A stretch of 64,000 nucleotides of DNA from Lepturacanthus savala (GCA_030544235.1 CM060477.1:30655234-30719233), one strand, 5' to 3'; numbered from the stretch's first letter, positions 21,827-32,310 are shown. Translations and numbers: made by a program. Notes: generated by a model from the letters alone, not told the origin.

Positions 21827-22026
21827 GTGAATTGTCTAGTTTTTCTTTAACCTTACTTCTCATCATTACAAACAGTGATTTCAACAACAACATCATTACA
21901 TACTCACAATATATTTTAACTTTTAACGTTAGTATAGGCATTTCAGGCACTAGAGTGCGTTTGACCACTGTTGTTGATACAGTTGTTCTTCCTTGCACCC
22001 ATTGGTGTATGTGAAGCCTAATATTT
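21827..22026 (-). repeat. Junction module J, central copy, part 1
   Basis: Reverse complement of about 2,540-2,741 and direct match to about 50,295-50,495. It abuts the truncated inner end of the left arm and is interrupted by the L2 insertion after the TAATATTT target site at 22,019-22,026. Confidence 0.9.
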
Positions 22027-22845
22027 CCTTATATATCCTTTACTGAGGATAGGAGTAGCTGTAGAAAGTGTAGCTTAGTGTCAGGGCTGGAGGCTAGGGT
22101 GTCAGAGTTAGAGGCACGGCTCCGCGCTTTGGAGGCTAAGCCTAGCTTTAGCCAGGTAGCAGCAGGGACCGCCGGCCGTGCCTGCAGCGGTAGAAACGCT
22201 AGCATGGTTAGCCCCCCAGTGAGTCCCGCGCAGCCGGGAAAGAGTAGCGACGGGTTTGTGACAGTCCGGGGGAAACGTAGTGCTAAGCGCAAACACGTAG
22301 TGCACCAACAGCTTCACGTCAGTAACAGGTTTGACCCTCTCAGCGCCACACCGGCTGAACCAGACACACTCATAATTGGAAGTTCTATAGTCAGAGACGT
22401 GAAGCACCCAGCGGCGTCTGTTAGGTGTTATCCAGGGGCCAGAGTCGGTGACATCGAAGGTAACCTTAGGCTTTTAAAGCAGAGTAGGGCTAGATTCCGC
22501 CGCATCGTGATCCATGCAGGTGGTAACGACGCCCGGCGGAGACAATCAGAGATTCTGAAATTGAATGTAGAATCGGTGTGCAAACTCGCTAAATCGATGG
22601 CTGACACCGTAGCATTCTCTGGACCCCTGCCCAATCTGGTCAGTGATGAGATGTACTCCCGCTTCTCATCCTTTAACCGCTGGTTAGCTAGGTGGTGCCC
22701 TAAAAACGATATAGTTTTTATTGATAATTGGCGCGCATTTTGGGGAAAGCCCGGGCTCATCCGGAGAGATGGCATCCATCCGACTCAGGAAGGAGCCTCT
22801 GTCCTAAGCAGAAATATGGCCCCAAGACTTAGTTTACCTAAATGA
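22027..22845 (+). CDS. L2 ORF1: coiled coil + SGNH-esterase-like, N-terminally truncated
   Basis: Open from the insertion boundary to TGA at 22,843-22,845. It starts with a TEDRSSCRKCSLV remnant of a cysteine motif, then a short coiled coil (LEARVSELEARLRALEAK). A basic linker with a KRSAKRK cluster follows, then an SGNH-hydrolase-like domain: LIIGSSIVRD (nucleophile Ser), CYPGARVGDI, IHAGGNDARR (block III-like GND) and a DGIHPTQEG end carrying the Asp-x-x-His pair. Esterase-type ORF1 proteins are established for fish L2/CR1 elements such as ZfL2-1. No ATG at the 5' end because of truncation. Confidence 0.85.
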   Translation, partial: PYISFTEDRSSCRKCSLVSGLEARVSELEARLRALEAKPSFSQVAAGTAGRACSGRNASMVSPPVSPAQPGKSSDGFVTVRGKRSAKRKHVVHQQLHVSNRFDPLSATPAEPDTLIIGSSIVRDVKHPAASVRCYPGARVGDIEGNLRLLKQSRARFRRIVIHAGGNDARRRQSEILKLNVESVCKLAKSMADTVAFSGPLPNLVSDEMYSRFSSFNRWLARWCPKNDIVFIDNWRAFWGKPGLIRRDGIHPTQEGASVLSRNMAPRLSLPK

Positions 22846-22854
22846 CCCGATAGA

Positions 22855-25800
22855 GTGGGGGCCCGGGCACAGAGTCGAAGTGTAAAACACTTCTCTGTAA
22901 GTCACTCGTCTCACCCTGAGCTGTCACATATCCCAGGTTCAGGAAAGCAGATAGAGACTGTGTCCATCCCCCGTATAGTTAGCTTTAATAAACCTAGCAT
23001 TAGAAGGCCTATAAGACAGAGAACAAACAATTTAATAAAAATAATTCCCTGTAGAAACAAAACCAAAGTAACATCCAATAAACTTATAAAATGCGGACTC
23101 CTAAACATTAGGTCTATAGCATCTAAATCTCTGCTGGTAAATGATCTGGTCGGTGATTATAAATTGGATATTTTAGCATTAACAGAAACTTGGCTCCAGC
23201 AGGATGAGTATGTGAGTCTCAATGAATCCACTCCACCTAGTCATATTAACTTTCATACGGCTAGAAGCACTGGTCGAGGTGGAGGAGTTGCAGTCATCTC
23301 TCACTCTAGTTTAGGTGTTAGTCCCAAAAATAATCATAACTATCAGTCATTTGAAACTTTGCTTTTATCAATGACTGATTCCAGGCAGACAAACAAAAAA
23401 CCAGCCCTATTTGCAGTTGTTTATCGCCCTCCTAGTCCTTACTCTGTATTTTTAGCAGAATTCTCTACCTTTCTGTCCAGTATAGTGTTAAACTATGACA
23501 AAATTGTAATTGTAGGAGACTTTAACATACATGTTGATAACAATAGTGACTCTCTAAGTAACGCTTTTGGCAGCATACTAGATGGAATTGGCTTTACTCA
23601 AAATGTAAATAAACCAACCCACAGTCACAAGCACACCCTGGACCTGGTTTTAACTTATGGGATTGAGATTAGTGACCTTGTTGTTCTCCCCCATAATCCA
23701 GTTCTTTCAGATCACTTCCTAATTACCTTTCAGTTTATAATGAATGATAATTCCTCACCAGTAGTTAAAACTGAAATGAAAAGAGCATTATGTGACTATT
23801 CCGTTTTAAAATATAAAGAGATAATTCAGCCTATATTCACCCCCACATATAATTATGAGAACAGCAGCTCAGACATGTTGTGTCCTGCTACATGTGATGA
23901 GTTAGTTGAAAATACGATGCACACCCTCAATAGCGCTTTAGACCTGGTAGCCCCATTAAAATGTAAAACTGTTAGACCCAGGACATTATCTCCCTGGTAT
24001 AATACTGAAACACGTTCCCTTAAAAAAGCTACACGTAAATTAGAAAAGATGTGGCGCTGCTCCCGCACAGATCATTCCCTCAGGGCCTGGAAGAACAGTT
24101 TATTGGCTTATAAACAGGCCCTGCGTAAAGCAAAAACTAGGTATTATTCATCGTTAATAGAAGAAAATAAGAATAACCCCAGATTCCTGTTCAGCACTGT
24201 AGCCAGGCTGACCAACAGTCACAGCTCAGTAGATCCATCTATTCCAGTTAGTCTCAGCTGTGATAACTTCTTAAATTTCTTTAATAATAAAATCATAAGT
24301 ATTAGAGATAAAATAGATCAAATCCTTCCAAACATCAGTGCTGAGGAAGCTCAGGCTGTAAGCTTAGAAGCCCCTTTAAACCCAGTAATATTACTGGATA
24401 AATTCACCCCTGCAGACCCAGCCCAGTTAACTAAAATCATTATGTCATCTAAATCAACTACGTGTATTCTAGACCCAATTCCAATTAAACTACTTAAAGA
24501 GACGCTGCCTTTAATTATTGATAATATCTTAGATATAATTAACATGTCCCTAATAACTGGATACGTGCCGCAGGCTTTTAAACACGCAGTCATTAAACCG
24601 CTCTTAAAGAAAAACACTCTTGAGCCAGATATTTTAGTAAACTACAGGCCAATTTCAAATCTACCCTTTCTTTCAAAAGTTCTTGAAAGAGTGGTAGTTC
24701 AACAGCTGTGTCAGCACTTACAGGACAATAGTTTATTTGAAGAGTTTCAGTCTGGTTTTCGGGCCCATCACAGCACTGAAACAGCACTAGTCAAGGTCAC
24801 TAATGACTTGTTGCTGGCTGCTGATGATGGGCTGGGCTCGGTTCTGGTCCTGCTGGATCTAAGTGCTGCGTTTGACACAATCGACCATAGCATCTTACTG
24901 CAGAGATTGGAACAGGACATAGGCATTAGAGGATCCGCTCTCTCCTGGTTTAAATCCTATTTATCTAATAGGTTCCAGTTTGTTAGCGTTAACCAGCAAT
25001 CATCATCATACTCAAGAGTCACCTATGGTGTCCCACAAGGGTCAGTCCTAGGGCCCATTTTGTTTACTCTATATATGCTGCCCTTGGGTAATATTATTAG
25101 AAAACACGGCATAAATTTCCACTGCTACGCAGATGACACACAGCTATACTTATCAATTAAACCCGATCAGATCAGGCTAGTACATAAACTTAGCGCCTGT
25201 GTTAGAGACATAAAGACCTGGATGTCTGTGAACTATCTGTTACTTAACCCTGATAAAACAGAAGTTATTATATTAGGCCCTAAAAGTGTTAGAGAGTCCC
25301 TATCTGAGCAACTAGTAACTCTAGATAATGTGAAAATAGCCTCTAGCACCACAGTTAAAAACCTAGGAGTTTTATTTGAGCCAGACTTATCATTTAAACC
25401 TCATATTAATCAAGCCTGTAGAACAGCCTTCTTTCACCTGCGTAACATAGCCAAAATTAGAAATATCCTATCTAAAAATGATGCTGAAAAACTAATCCAT
25501 GCGTTTGTTACATCTAGACTAGATTACTGTAACTCCCTATTAGTAGCGTGTCCTAAAAGTTCCCTAAAAAGTTTTCAGCTGGTTCAAAACGCAGCGGCTC
25601 GTTTACTAACAGGAACTAATAGAAGAGAACACATCACCCCCGTACTCCAAGCCCTTCATTGGCTTCCTGTTGAGTTCAGAATTAAATTTAAAATCCTACT
25701 CCTCACTTATAAAACCATTAATGGGATGGGCCCCTCTTATCTTAAAGATGCTCTGGTCCCGTATCATCCAAATAGAACACTGCGGTCTCAGAATGCAGGT

Positions 25801-25977
25801 CTACTGGTAGTTCCACGGGTCCATAAAAGCACAGTAGGAGCTAGAGCCTTTAGCTACCAAGCCCCTATCTTATGGAACCAACTCCCAATTAATATTAAAG
25901 AGGCCGACACAGTCTGTGCATTTAAGGCTAGACTAAAAACATTTCTGTTTCAAAAGGCCTATGGTCAGGGTAGTTAA
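22855..25977 (+). CDS. L2 ORF2: AP endonuclease + reverse transcriptase, intact
   Basis: 1,040 codons without a stop. The APE-type endonuclease occupies residues ~80-300, with NIRSIASK, TETWL, IVGDFNIH, LDLVLT and LSDHFLI motifs carrying the expected catalytic Asn, Glu, Asp and His. RT lies at ~540-830: NYRPISNLPF, QSGFRAHHSTETAL, LLDLSAAFDTIDH, GVPQGSVLGPILF and CYADDTQLYLS with both catalytic Asp residues. The C-terminal LINE region follows. It lies in the same frame as ORF1, separated by one TGA and three codons. The start given is the conventional GTG; the first internal ATG falls well inside the endonuclease. It could encode active protein, but ORF1 is truncated. Confidence 0.92.
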   Translation: MGARAQSRSVKHFSVSHSSHPELSHIPGSGKQIETVSIPRIVSFNKPSIRRPIRQRTNNLIKIIPCRNKTKVTSNKLIKCGLLNIRSIASKSLLVNDLVGDYKLDILALTETWLQQDEYVSLNESTPPSHINFHTARSTGRGGGVAVISHSSLGVSPKNNHNYQSFETLLLSMTDSRQTNKKPALFAVVYRPPSPYSVFLAEFSTFLSSIVLNYDKIVIVGDFNIHVDNNSDSLSNAFGSILDGIGFTQNVNKPTHSHKHTLDLVLTYGIEISDLVVLPHNPVLSDHFLITFQFIMNDNSSPVVKTEMKRALCDYSVLKYKEIIQPIFTPTYNYENSSSDMLCPATCDELVENTMHTLNSALDLVAPLKCKTVRPRTLSPWYNTETRSLKKATRKLEKMWRCSRTDHSLRAWKNSLLAYKQALRKAKTRYYSSLIEENKNNPRFLFSTVARLTNSHSSVDPSIPVSLSCDNFLNFFNNKIISIRDKIDQILPNISAEEAQAVSLEAPLNPVILLDKFTPADPAQLTKIIMSSKSTTCILDPIPIKLLKETLPLIIDNILDIINMSLITGYVPQAFKHAVIKPLLKKNTLEPDILVNYRPISNLPFLSKVLERVVVQQLCQHLQDNSLFEEFQSGFRAHHSTETALVKVTNDLLLAADDGLGSVLVLLDLSAAFDTIDHSILLQRLEQDIGIRGSALSWFKSYLSNRFQFVSVNQQSSSYSRVTYGVPQGSVLGPILFTLYMLPLGNIIRKHGINFHCYADDTQLYLSIKPDQIRLVHKLSACVRDIKTWMSVNYLLLNPDKTEVIILGPKSVRESLSEQLVTLDNVKIASSTTVKNLGVLFEPDLSFKPHINQACRTAFFHLRNIAKIRNILSKNDAEKLIHAFVTSRLDYCNSLLVACPKSSLKSFQLVQNAAARLLTGTNRREHITPVLQALHWLPVEFRIKFKILLLTYKTINGMGPSYLKDALVPYHPNRTLRSQNAGLLVVPRVHKSTVGARAFSYQAPILWNQLPINIKEADTVCAFKARLKTFLFQKAYGQGS

Positions 25978-26593
25978 AGGTAGACTTAAAACCACAGTTC
26001 AGTCTAAGCTGCCCTAGGAGTGAGAATACTGGGGGAAGTACAGTCACTGAGCTCTATCATCTCTTTCTGGTACCATGCACCACTGTCTGTCATTAATAAA
26101 CAGGATCTACTTTATACTTGGTCTTTACATCACTATTCACCCAGAGTCCTTCTCCCCACTCCCCTTCGGGGGAGTGGCTACTGTTTCAGTTCATCCGCAC
26201 GAGGCCCAACGATGACGACTCCTGATGCGACTCATCGAGGCCCCTGATGAACCTTCACCTGCCTGGTTGGACCCACCCTTCTGCCCCCACCCTACGGCAT
26301 CTCTACAGACTAAAACATCTTTAAAGACTATTATTTCATCATCAGATAGATGTCTGTCAGTCCTGATTCATCTATAGCCTGTCCGTCCATGGGAGTGGAT
26401 CTCTCCTTCACTGTGGTCCTCCTCGAGGTTTCTCCTTTTTCCCACTGGGTTTTTGAGTTTTTCCTTGCCGAGAAGGAGGGTCTAAGGACGGGGGATGTCT
26501 GAGTCACTTTGGACTGGATTTTGTAAAGCACTTTGAGACAACTGTGTTGTAAAATTGGGCTATAAAAATAAAGTGAATTGAATTGAATTGAAT
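25978..26593 (+). other. L2 3' untranslated region and tail
   Basis: Non-coding, with a TCGGGGGAGTGGC segment and a conserved GCACTTTGAGACAAC stem near 26,530, followed by AATAAAGTGAATTG and repeated GAATT at the insertion end. Such 3' ends are recognised in cis by L2 reverse transcriptases. Confidence 0.75.
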
Positions 26594-26601
26594 TAATATT
26601 T

Positions 26602-26779
26602 GAGATTGAACGAGGCCTTCCCATGGCTTCTTGATGAAATTATTTAAATTTGTGTGGCCTTCTGTCGCCTTTCTGCTATTCCTGTAGTAACCCCTGTGGT
26701 GACCTTTATGCCAAAAGAATTTCACTTTGTTACTATAGATGTCTGGATTCTGGATGTCTGGAAAATAATGTCGGACTTT
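26602..26779 (-). repeat. Junction module J, central copy, part 2
   Basis: Continues J after the L2 and runs into satellite at the same base as in the two outer copies. Confidence 0.9.
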
Positions 26780-27478
26780 CCCAGGTGAATTTCTAATCCA
26801 AAACTATACCATTGTACATAAAATAAAAGGTAAATACGATTTTCTGTAAAAATATTTCACTGATTCAGGCATACATCGCTTTTCAAATTATTGTTCTCTT
26901 CCGACCGAGAGAATGCTTATGGAGCGATAAAAACTTTAAAACATGATCCACATGAAAACAATAGCTTTCCCAGGTGAATTTCTAATCCAAAAGTATACCA
27001 TTTCACATAAAGTATGAGGTAAACAAGATTTTCTGTAAAAATATTGTACTGATTTAGGCCTACATAGCTTTTTATCTTTTTGTGCTCTTCAGACCGAGAG
27101 AAAGCTTCTGGAGCCATAAAAAGTTTAAAACATGAACCACATGAAAACAATAGTTTTCCCAGGTGAATTCCTAATCCAAAACTATACCATTGTACACAAA
27201 ATAAAAGGTAAACAAGATTTTCTGTAAAAATATTTCATTGATTTAGGCCTACAAGGCTTTTCATCTGATTGTGCTCTTCCGACCGAGAGAATGCTTATGG
27301 AGCAATAAAAGCTTTAAAACATGAACCACATGAAAACAATAGCTTTTCCATACCATTGTACATAAAGTAAAAGGTTAACAAGATTTTCTCTAAAAATATT
27401 TAACTGATTTAGGCCTACAAGGCTTTTCATCTCATTGTTCTCTTCCAAACGAGAGAAAGTTTATGGAGCACTGTACAT
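26780..27478 (-). repeat. Central satellite fragment (about four monomers)
   Basis: Four diverged ~165-190-bp monomers in the same orientation as the right array. They end near 27,478, where similarity stops. A T-rich tract at about 27,517-27,558 follows. Confidence 0.92.
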
Positions 27479-28063
27479 TGCAGCTACACCACAAGTATAA
27501 CTATAAGAAACGACTGGATAATTTTTTTTAACTTGTTTTTTTTTTTTTGTTTTTTTTACGTTGATGCCCTTCAACTAAAAGAGTTTACAAAGAATGTTGT
27601 ATAAACCATTCCATAGACATCTGGCATGGGTCGAAGAACTTGAGCAAAAGACTTATATTGGTATGTTCTAGACACTCCTTACAAATGGTACATTAGCTAC
27701 ATTATAATGTATATTATTTAGGATGTCGGCCATTAATGCAATATGTAATCTCCAGCAGCTGGGCCGTTACCATGGTGACTAACTTCTCTGCTACATTTGA
27801 ATTCATGACTATCCGACTAAATCTGGGGAGGCAGAAAGGCTACCTCTGGTCGGACCACATGCCAAACAAATGCTCATAAATCGAAAACCGTAAAAGATGG
27901 TGACAAAATGATCAGATTTTCTGAGAGCAGGCTTTCCCCGGTCGTACTGATATAATTTTTAATTCTGTGTAGAATTCACAGCTTGGTTAGTGGTATTTTT
28001 TCGATCACGACGACAGTCGTGCCTACGTTTTGATATAACAATTATTGATGTGCAGTGAGTGTA
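27479..28063. other. Unassigned spacer sequence
   Basis: Not repeated elsewhere in the window. Apart from a T-rich tract nothing is recognised. Confidence 0.5.
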
Positions 28064-28076
28064 GCAGTTACTACAG

Positions 28077-28445
28077 TCAGTCAGTCAGTCATTTTCTATA
28101 CCTGCTTATTCCTCATTAGGGTCGCAGGGGTCTGCTGGAGCCTATCCCAGCGCGTTACGGCGAGAGGCAGGGATACACCCCAGATGGTTGCCAGCCAATC
28201 GTGGGGCACACACACCATTCACTCACACACTCACACCTACGGGCAATTTAGAGTCTCCAATTAACCTGAGCATGTTTTTGGACTGTGGGAGGAAGCCGGA
28301 GTACCCGGTGAAAACCCACGCAGACACGGGGAGAACATGCAAACTCCACACAGAAAGGTCCCAGACCCCGGACCAAGGAGGTCTTGAACCTGCGACCTTC
28401 TTGCTGTGAGGCAACAGCGCTAACCCCTGCGCCACCATGTCGCCC
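28077..28445 (-). mobile_element. tRNA-derived SINE
   Basis: Perfect 13-bp duplications GCAGTTACTACAG at 28,064-28,076 and 28,446-28,458. On the minus strand the 5' end has a Pol III box A (TGGCGCAGGGGTTAGC) and a decayed box B (GGTTCAAGACC). The abundant fish body GTTTGCATGTTCTCC...GTGGGTTTTC follows. The 3' tail is GACT repeats (28,077-28,090). Confidence 0.9.
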
Positions 28446-28544
28446 GCAGTTACTACAGCAATTTATAAATTTATTTTTTTGGGCCATTTTCTCTCCCTCT
28501 ACACTAACAATGACATCACCCACTCTATCTTCCTGAGACTCTTG

Positions 28545-28738
28545 AAGCAAGAGTAACGAGATCGTTGGTTTTAAAAATGTAAGCAATAGAAAGTACAGAT
28601 TCTTGTGTGAAAATGTAATGAGTAGAAGCCAGAAGTAGGCAGAGAAAATAGTAATGGAGTAAAGGATAGATACCTAAAAAGTGTACTTAAGTACAGTAAC
28701 AGAAGTAAGTATTTGTACTTCGTTACTTGACACCTCTG
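28545..28738 (-). mobile_element. hAT (Tol2-like) fragment 1
   Basis: Minus strand begins CAGAGGTGTCAAGTAACGAA, the CAGAGGTG-type terminus of Tol2-like hAT elements, with GTACTTAAGTAC subterminal words. About 190 bp, closely matching 31,374-31,575. No opposite terminus found. Confidence 0.65.
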
Positions 28739-28740
28739 GT

Positions 28741-28902
28741 TTAGATGTATTCAACACAGTTATGTTGAGTTCATTTAACAGAGTTATGGTGGAATTATTA
28801 AATAAAGCCATGTTGTATTTATTACACAAAGTCATATTTGATTTAGTGAACAAAGTTATGTTAGACTTATTGAAGAAAGTTACATTGAAATCAATGAACT
28901 AA
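28741..28902 (+). repeat. Degenerate ~30-bp minisatellite
   Basis: About five units each containing AAAGTTATG- or ACAGTTATG-like cores followed by TTGA/TTAT. The repeats are in phase with an open frame giving a ten-residue period (FNxVML-like). Confidence 0.7.
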
Positions 28903-28907
28903 TGAGC

Positions 28908-28910
<3 letters not shown>

Positions 28911-28981
<71 letters not shown>
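28911..28981. repeat. (TA)n microsatellite
   Basis: About 35 uninterrupted TA units; can extrude cruciforms and is prone to length error. Confidence 0.98.
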
Positions 28982-28985
<4 letters not shown>

Positions 28986-29640
28986 ATAAATGACACAAAA
29001 TTTGAATTCCTTAAACTCACATTTATTTATAACAATCAAGTATGCAATTGTGTAACAATACAAGCCAAATGTGGTGGTCATCACCATCTAGAAAAATACA
29101 CAGCATGTGTAACCAATGTAAACTGTTGCTTTTTTATTAAAGCAACATTCCGTTCCTTCAAAGTGCAAATGCTTCTTAAAGTTACATTTAAAAAAAAAAT
29201 TCACTTTCAAAATTTCAATCAGAAAACATTTGGCTTTCAGATGACCAATACAAACAAAAATGTCAAAGTAACTGCCTGAGGTGATCCTAGGGTTACTGTA
29301 CTTTTCAAAAAAGCAAAATAAATGGACCATTTTGCCAAGTCACAAAAACCCAAAACAGGCTGAAGAGTGTGGAGACTATAGTAGAGGAACGTTTTAAGTT
29401 ATCTGTCTCTGGTTTGTCCTTTTGACTTTCAGTATGGCAGCTTTCAGTATAGCAGTACTAATACAAAGAAAATTGTCAACTCTTGAAGTTGCATTTGGCT
29501 GCTTTACGATTACTAAAATCTAGATGGCTAAAACAGCCCCCATACAAAAGTCAAATCAAAATGTTACCATGGTAAATGCCATCATGGCTGACTATGCATC
29601 TTGCTACCAGTCTATCTTCACTAGATGTAGCTGTTTCAGG
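28982..29640. other. Unassigned spacer sequence
   Basis: AT-rich; no domain-bearing ORF or clear repeat. Confidence 0.4.
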
Positions 29641-29649
29641 GATTTAAAT

Positions 29650-30990
29650 TTCTCATAGTTGTAAATAGCTATGCATGTGGAGTCCACAGTCTTGGCCGGG
29701 CTGTGGATTGCCCCACCTTCGTCTGTGGATATTTCCCATGTGACCTGGTCGGTCACATGTTATGAAAGAAAAGACGGAACAGATCTTATTTATTGGCACC
29801 CAGTTTTGAGGAAAAAAAGAAGAAGAAACGTATGACACATCTTTTCCCACATGAAATGAATGAGAATTTGTGAAACCTGACACATTTTCAGTAAAAGGCC
29901 CTATAGAAATTAGAAATAGTAGACTTGTAGTAGATACTGGTAGACTCAAAAGAATCCCTCCAACACCCACAACTCTTACTGTTTCTTTGGATTTTTTCAA
30001 CTTTATGGATTTTGTTGGTTTTAAATTCGAAAGTGAAGCTCCTGTATCCACAAGACATAAGGTCTCTATTTACCTCGATCATGAAATTAGGTTCTTCATT
30101 TGTTGTTGCCAATTTAATTAGTGGAGCTTGGATAACATTTCCTTCTGTTTTAATTTGGTCACTGTCCTGACAGCTCTATGAGTTGTGCGGTGGGGGATGC
30201 TGGTATTCCTCCTGAGTTCTCCCTAATGCCGCCATAGGCAGGGTATATTTGTTTTGTTGTGCTCTATGTGGACAGTCCCCTACCCAGTGATCTGGCTCAC
30301 CACAAAAGAAGAAGGATCACATTCTGATTTGATTGATTGTCATGTATTTCTGTCCCTCCTTCCTCTGTTGTTGGTTCCCCTGCCACTGCAACCTCTCGGA
30401 GCTCCGCCTGTATAGTGAGAAACTTGAACATACATTAGCATTTCTTGCATTTTATAATATATTTGTTCTGTATTATCCCAATGATGCTGAGCTAGCTCTA
30501 CTAGTTTATTCATAGGTTTTCCTGAGGACCCAACTGTCATTTGCACTTTCAATTAAATTTTTGGTTGAAGGCTACTCACAAAGTTATATGCTGGATCACA
30601 TTCCGCTGAACAGCTAAAGCTATCACATTGTAGAATGTCTGTGCTTCTTCGTAGGGTTACTGGGAATTTCACATATCTCCAAATGTGAAGGTCACCAGAC
30701 ATTGATTCATGCGTAACATCAAAGCCAACTGAATTCCTTTGATGTTCCCCACCTTCCCTTTTGTTGACATCCAAATGTCTTTGTTTTCCTTGTGATTGCT
30801 TTGATCTGATGACATAGAAGCTATAGACCCACCACCATTCGGGGTTGACTTTCTGAACAGACTTGGTCTGTGACCGTATAGATCACTGAGAATAAATTTC
30901 CCACCATACAGCAAACTTGTACAAGACTCTGGAATTTTCTTCAACAAACATCACAAAAAACCAAAAAACTGTAACTAAGCCGATTGCGCA
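29650..30990 (-). pseudogene. Old endogenous retrovirus/LTR-element gag-pro relic
   Basis: On the minus strand, gag-like capsid C-terminal sequence (about 30,990-30,340) is followed by an incomplete CCHC-like knuckle near 30,300 that lacks its first Cys. Then comes an aspartic-protease segment with a DTGAS active site near 30,048. The frame is broken by several stops and shifts, and no LTRs, RT, integrase or env are seen. The layout fits a gamma/epsilon-type retroviral gag-pro more than a Ty3 element, but the assignment is weak. Inactive. Confidence 0.6.
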
Positions 30991-31373
30991 GTATGACATT
31001 TTTCGGGGGTACTTGTATAGATGCTAGATTTCAGTGCTTCTCTGACTTCAAACTTCCGATTTACAAGGACAACTGAATGCACCTCGTTGCAAAAACACTG
31101 CGACGATCACTTTCGCCTTTATTTAACCTGTTTGTTGACTTACGTAGGGACAGTGTGGGAGAGGGGGACAGATCGGTGTCACTGTAAATGTGTCCTCTGT
31201 GCTATCTGCGCCCATGCAGACATAAAAAAGTTTTTTTATGTTTGTATAAAATTTATTTTTGAAGGCGCATTTGTAGCCCATAGATAGACCCACGCTCTGG
31301 TTCTTCCGGCCGGCATCCGACACAGTGCAACAGTTTTCACCCGTTTTACAAAAGTTAGCGGTTCACCAAGTTA

Positions 31374-31575
31374 AAGCAAGAGTAACGAGACCATTGGTTT
31401 TAAAAATGTAATGCAATAGAAAATGCAATAGAAAGTACAGATACTTGTGTGAAAATGTAATGACTAGAAGTCAGAAGTAGGCAGAAAAAATAGTAATGGA
31501 GTAAAGTATAGATACCTAAAAAGTGTACGTAAGTACACTAACAAAGTATTTGTACTTCATTACTTGACACCTCTG
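31374..31575 (-). mobile_element. hAT (Tol2-like) fragment 2
   Basis: Near-duplicate of 28,545-28,738 in the same orientation, with the same CAGAGGTGTCAAGTAA terminus and the same truncation point. Confidence 0.65.
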
Positions 31576-32180
31576 ATGATACCCCAGTTTTTAAGCTGGA
31601 AGTGCTCAGTTCTGATGTTATGTTGTGTGTAGCTCCGAGTTCCGACGTCCAATAAAGCATCATCTCGACCCATGTGTGGTCCTAGAGGAGCAGGTTCTTT
31701 TGCCTGTGCCTGCCGCGTGAACCTGATTCAAATGGCTGAATGATTAACTCAAAGAGTAAGTGATGATTTGTCTATTGAGCCAAAGAAGGAAACAAAAAAT
31801 CAGCATTTTTTTTTCTTTTAAGAACCAAAAGGTATAAATATCCAATGCCTGTTGCCTTTCCAAATAGACCCCCTATGGAAATGTTACCATCATCACCGCC
31901 ATGTACTGCTAGTGTCTCTCTGTTTCTGGCAGTTTTGCAGGCCTGAATACCTACCTCTTGAGTGCTACCTCAGTTTGGATGTTGAATTCCAAAAAAGTTT
32001 GAGAAAGAACATGCTCCTCGAGTTGCTTTGTCTTTGATAGTAATGGGATTATGATGATGCTGTGTCTTAGGCCACGTGTATAATCCATTTCAAATTAAGC
32101 TTCCAATCTATATATTGGCACCGACTAATTTATTTTATGTATTTTTTTTTATGTTACTTTATACTTTAAGTAGATTTATG
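31576..32180. other. Unassigned spacer sequence
   Basis: No recognisable coding or repeat content. Confidence 0.4.
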
Positions 32181-32310
32181 AGCACATACCTTTTCAGTTT
32201 ACTTGAGTAAAGACATCAAGTTGATACGTAAACTTTTACCAGAGTGTTTTTAAACTGCAGTATCTATACTTTTACTTAAGTAACAAATGTGTGTACTTTT
32301 GACACCACTG
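32181..32310 (-). mobile_element. hAT-like terminal fragment 3
   Basis: Minus strand starts CAGTGGTGTCAAAAGTAC, with ACTTAAGTAA-type words behind it: a relative of the two fragments above, but a different subfamily. Confidence 0.5.

Larger units (their letters stand above)
22027..26593 (+). mobile_element. L2-clade LINE with intact ORF2
   Basis: A 4.57-kb insertion flanked by perfect 8-bp duplications TAATATTT (22,019-22,026 and 26,594-26,601). The empty site can be read in the other J copies (TATATTTGAG near 50,490). The 5' end is truncated inside ORF1: the reading frame is open from the very first base. The 3' UTR has an AAAGCACTTTGAGACAAC hairpin-type end typical of fish L2 and a GAATT/GAATTG short-repeat tail. 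It is not part of the duplicated arms and has the best-preserved coding region in the window, so it is probably the youngest insertion. Confidence 0.9.

Noticed and set aside
1..27478. The left block as one giant transposon with J-satellite as long terminal inverted repeats
   Set aside because: The right arm runs through the would-be inner terminus into a proper exon 1 of the P2X7-like gene, so 21,826 is a truncation point and not a transposon end.
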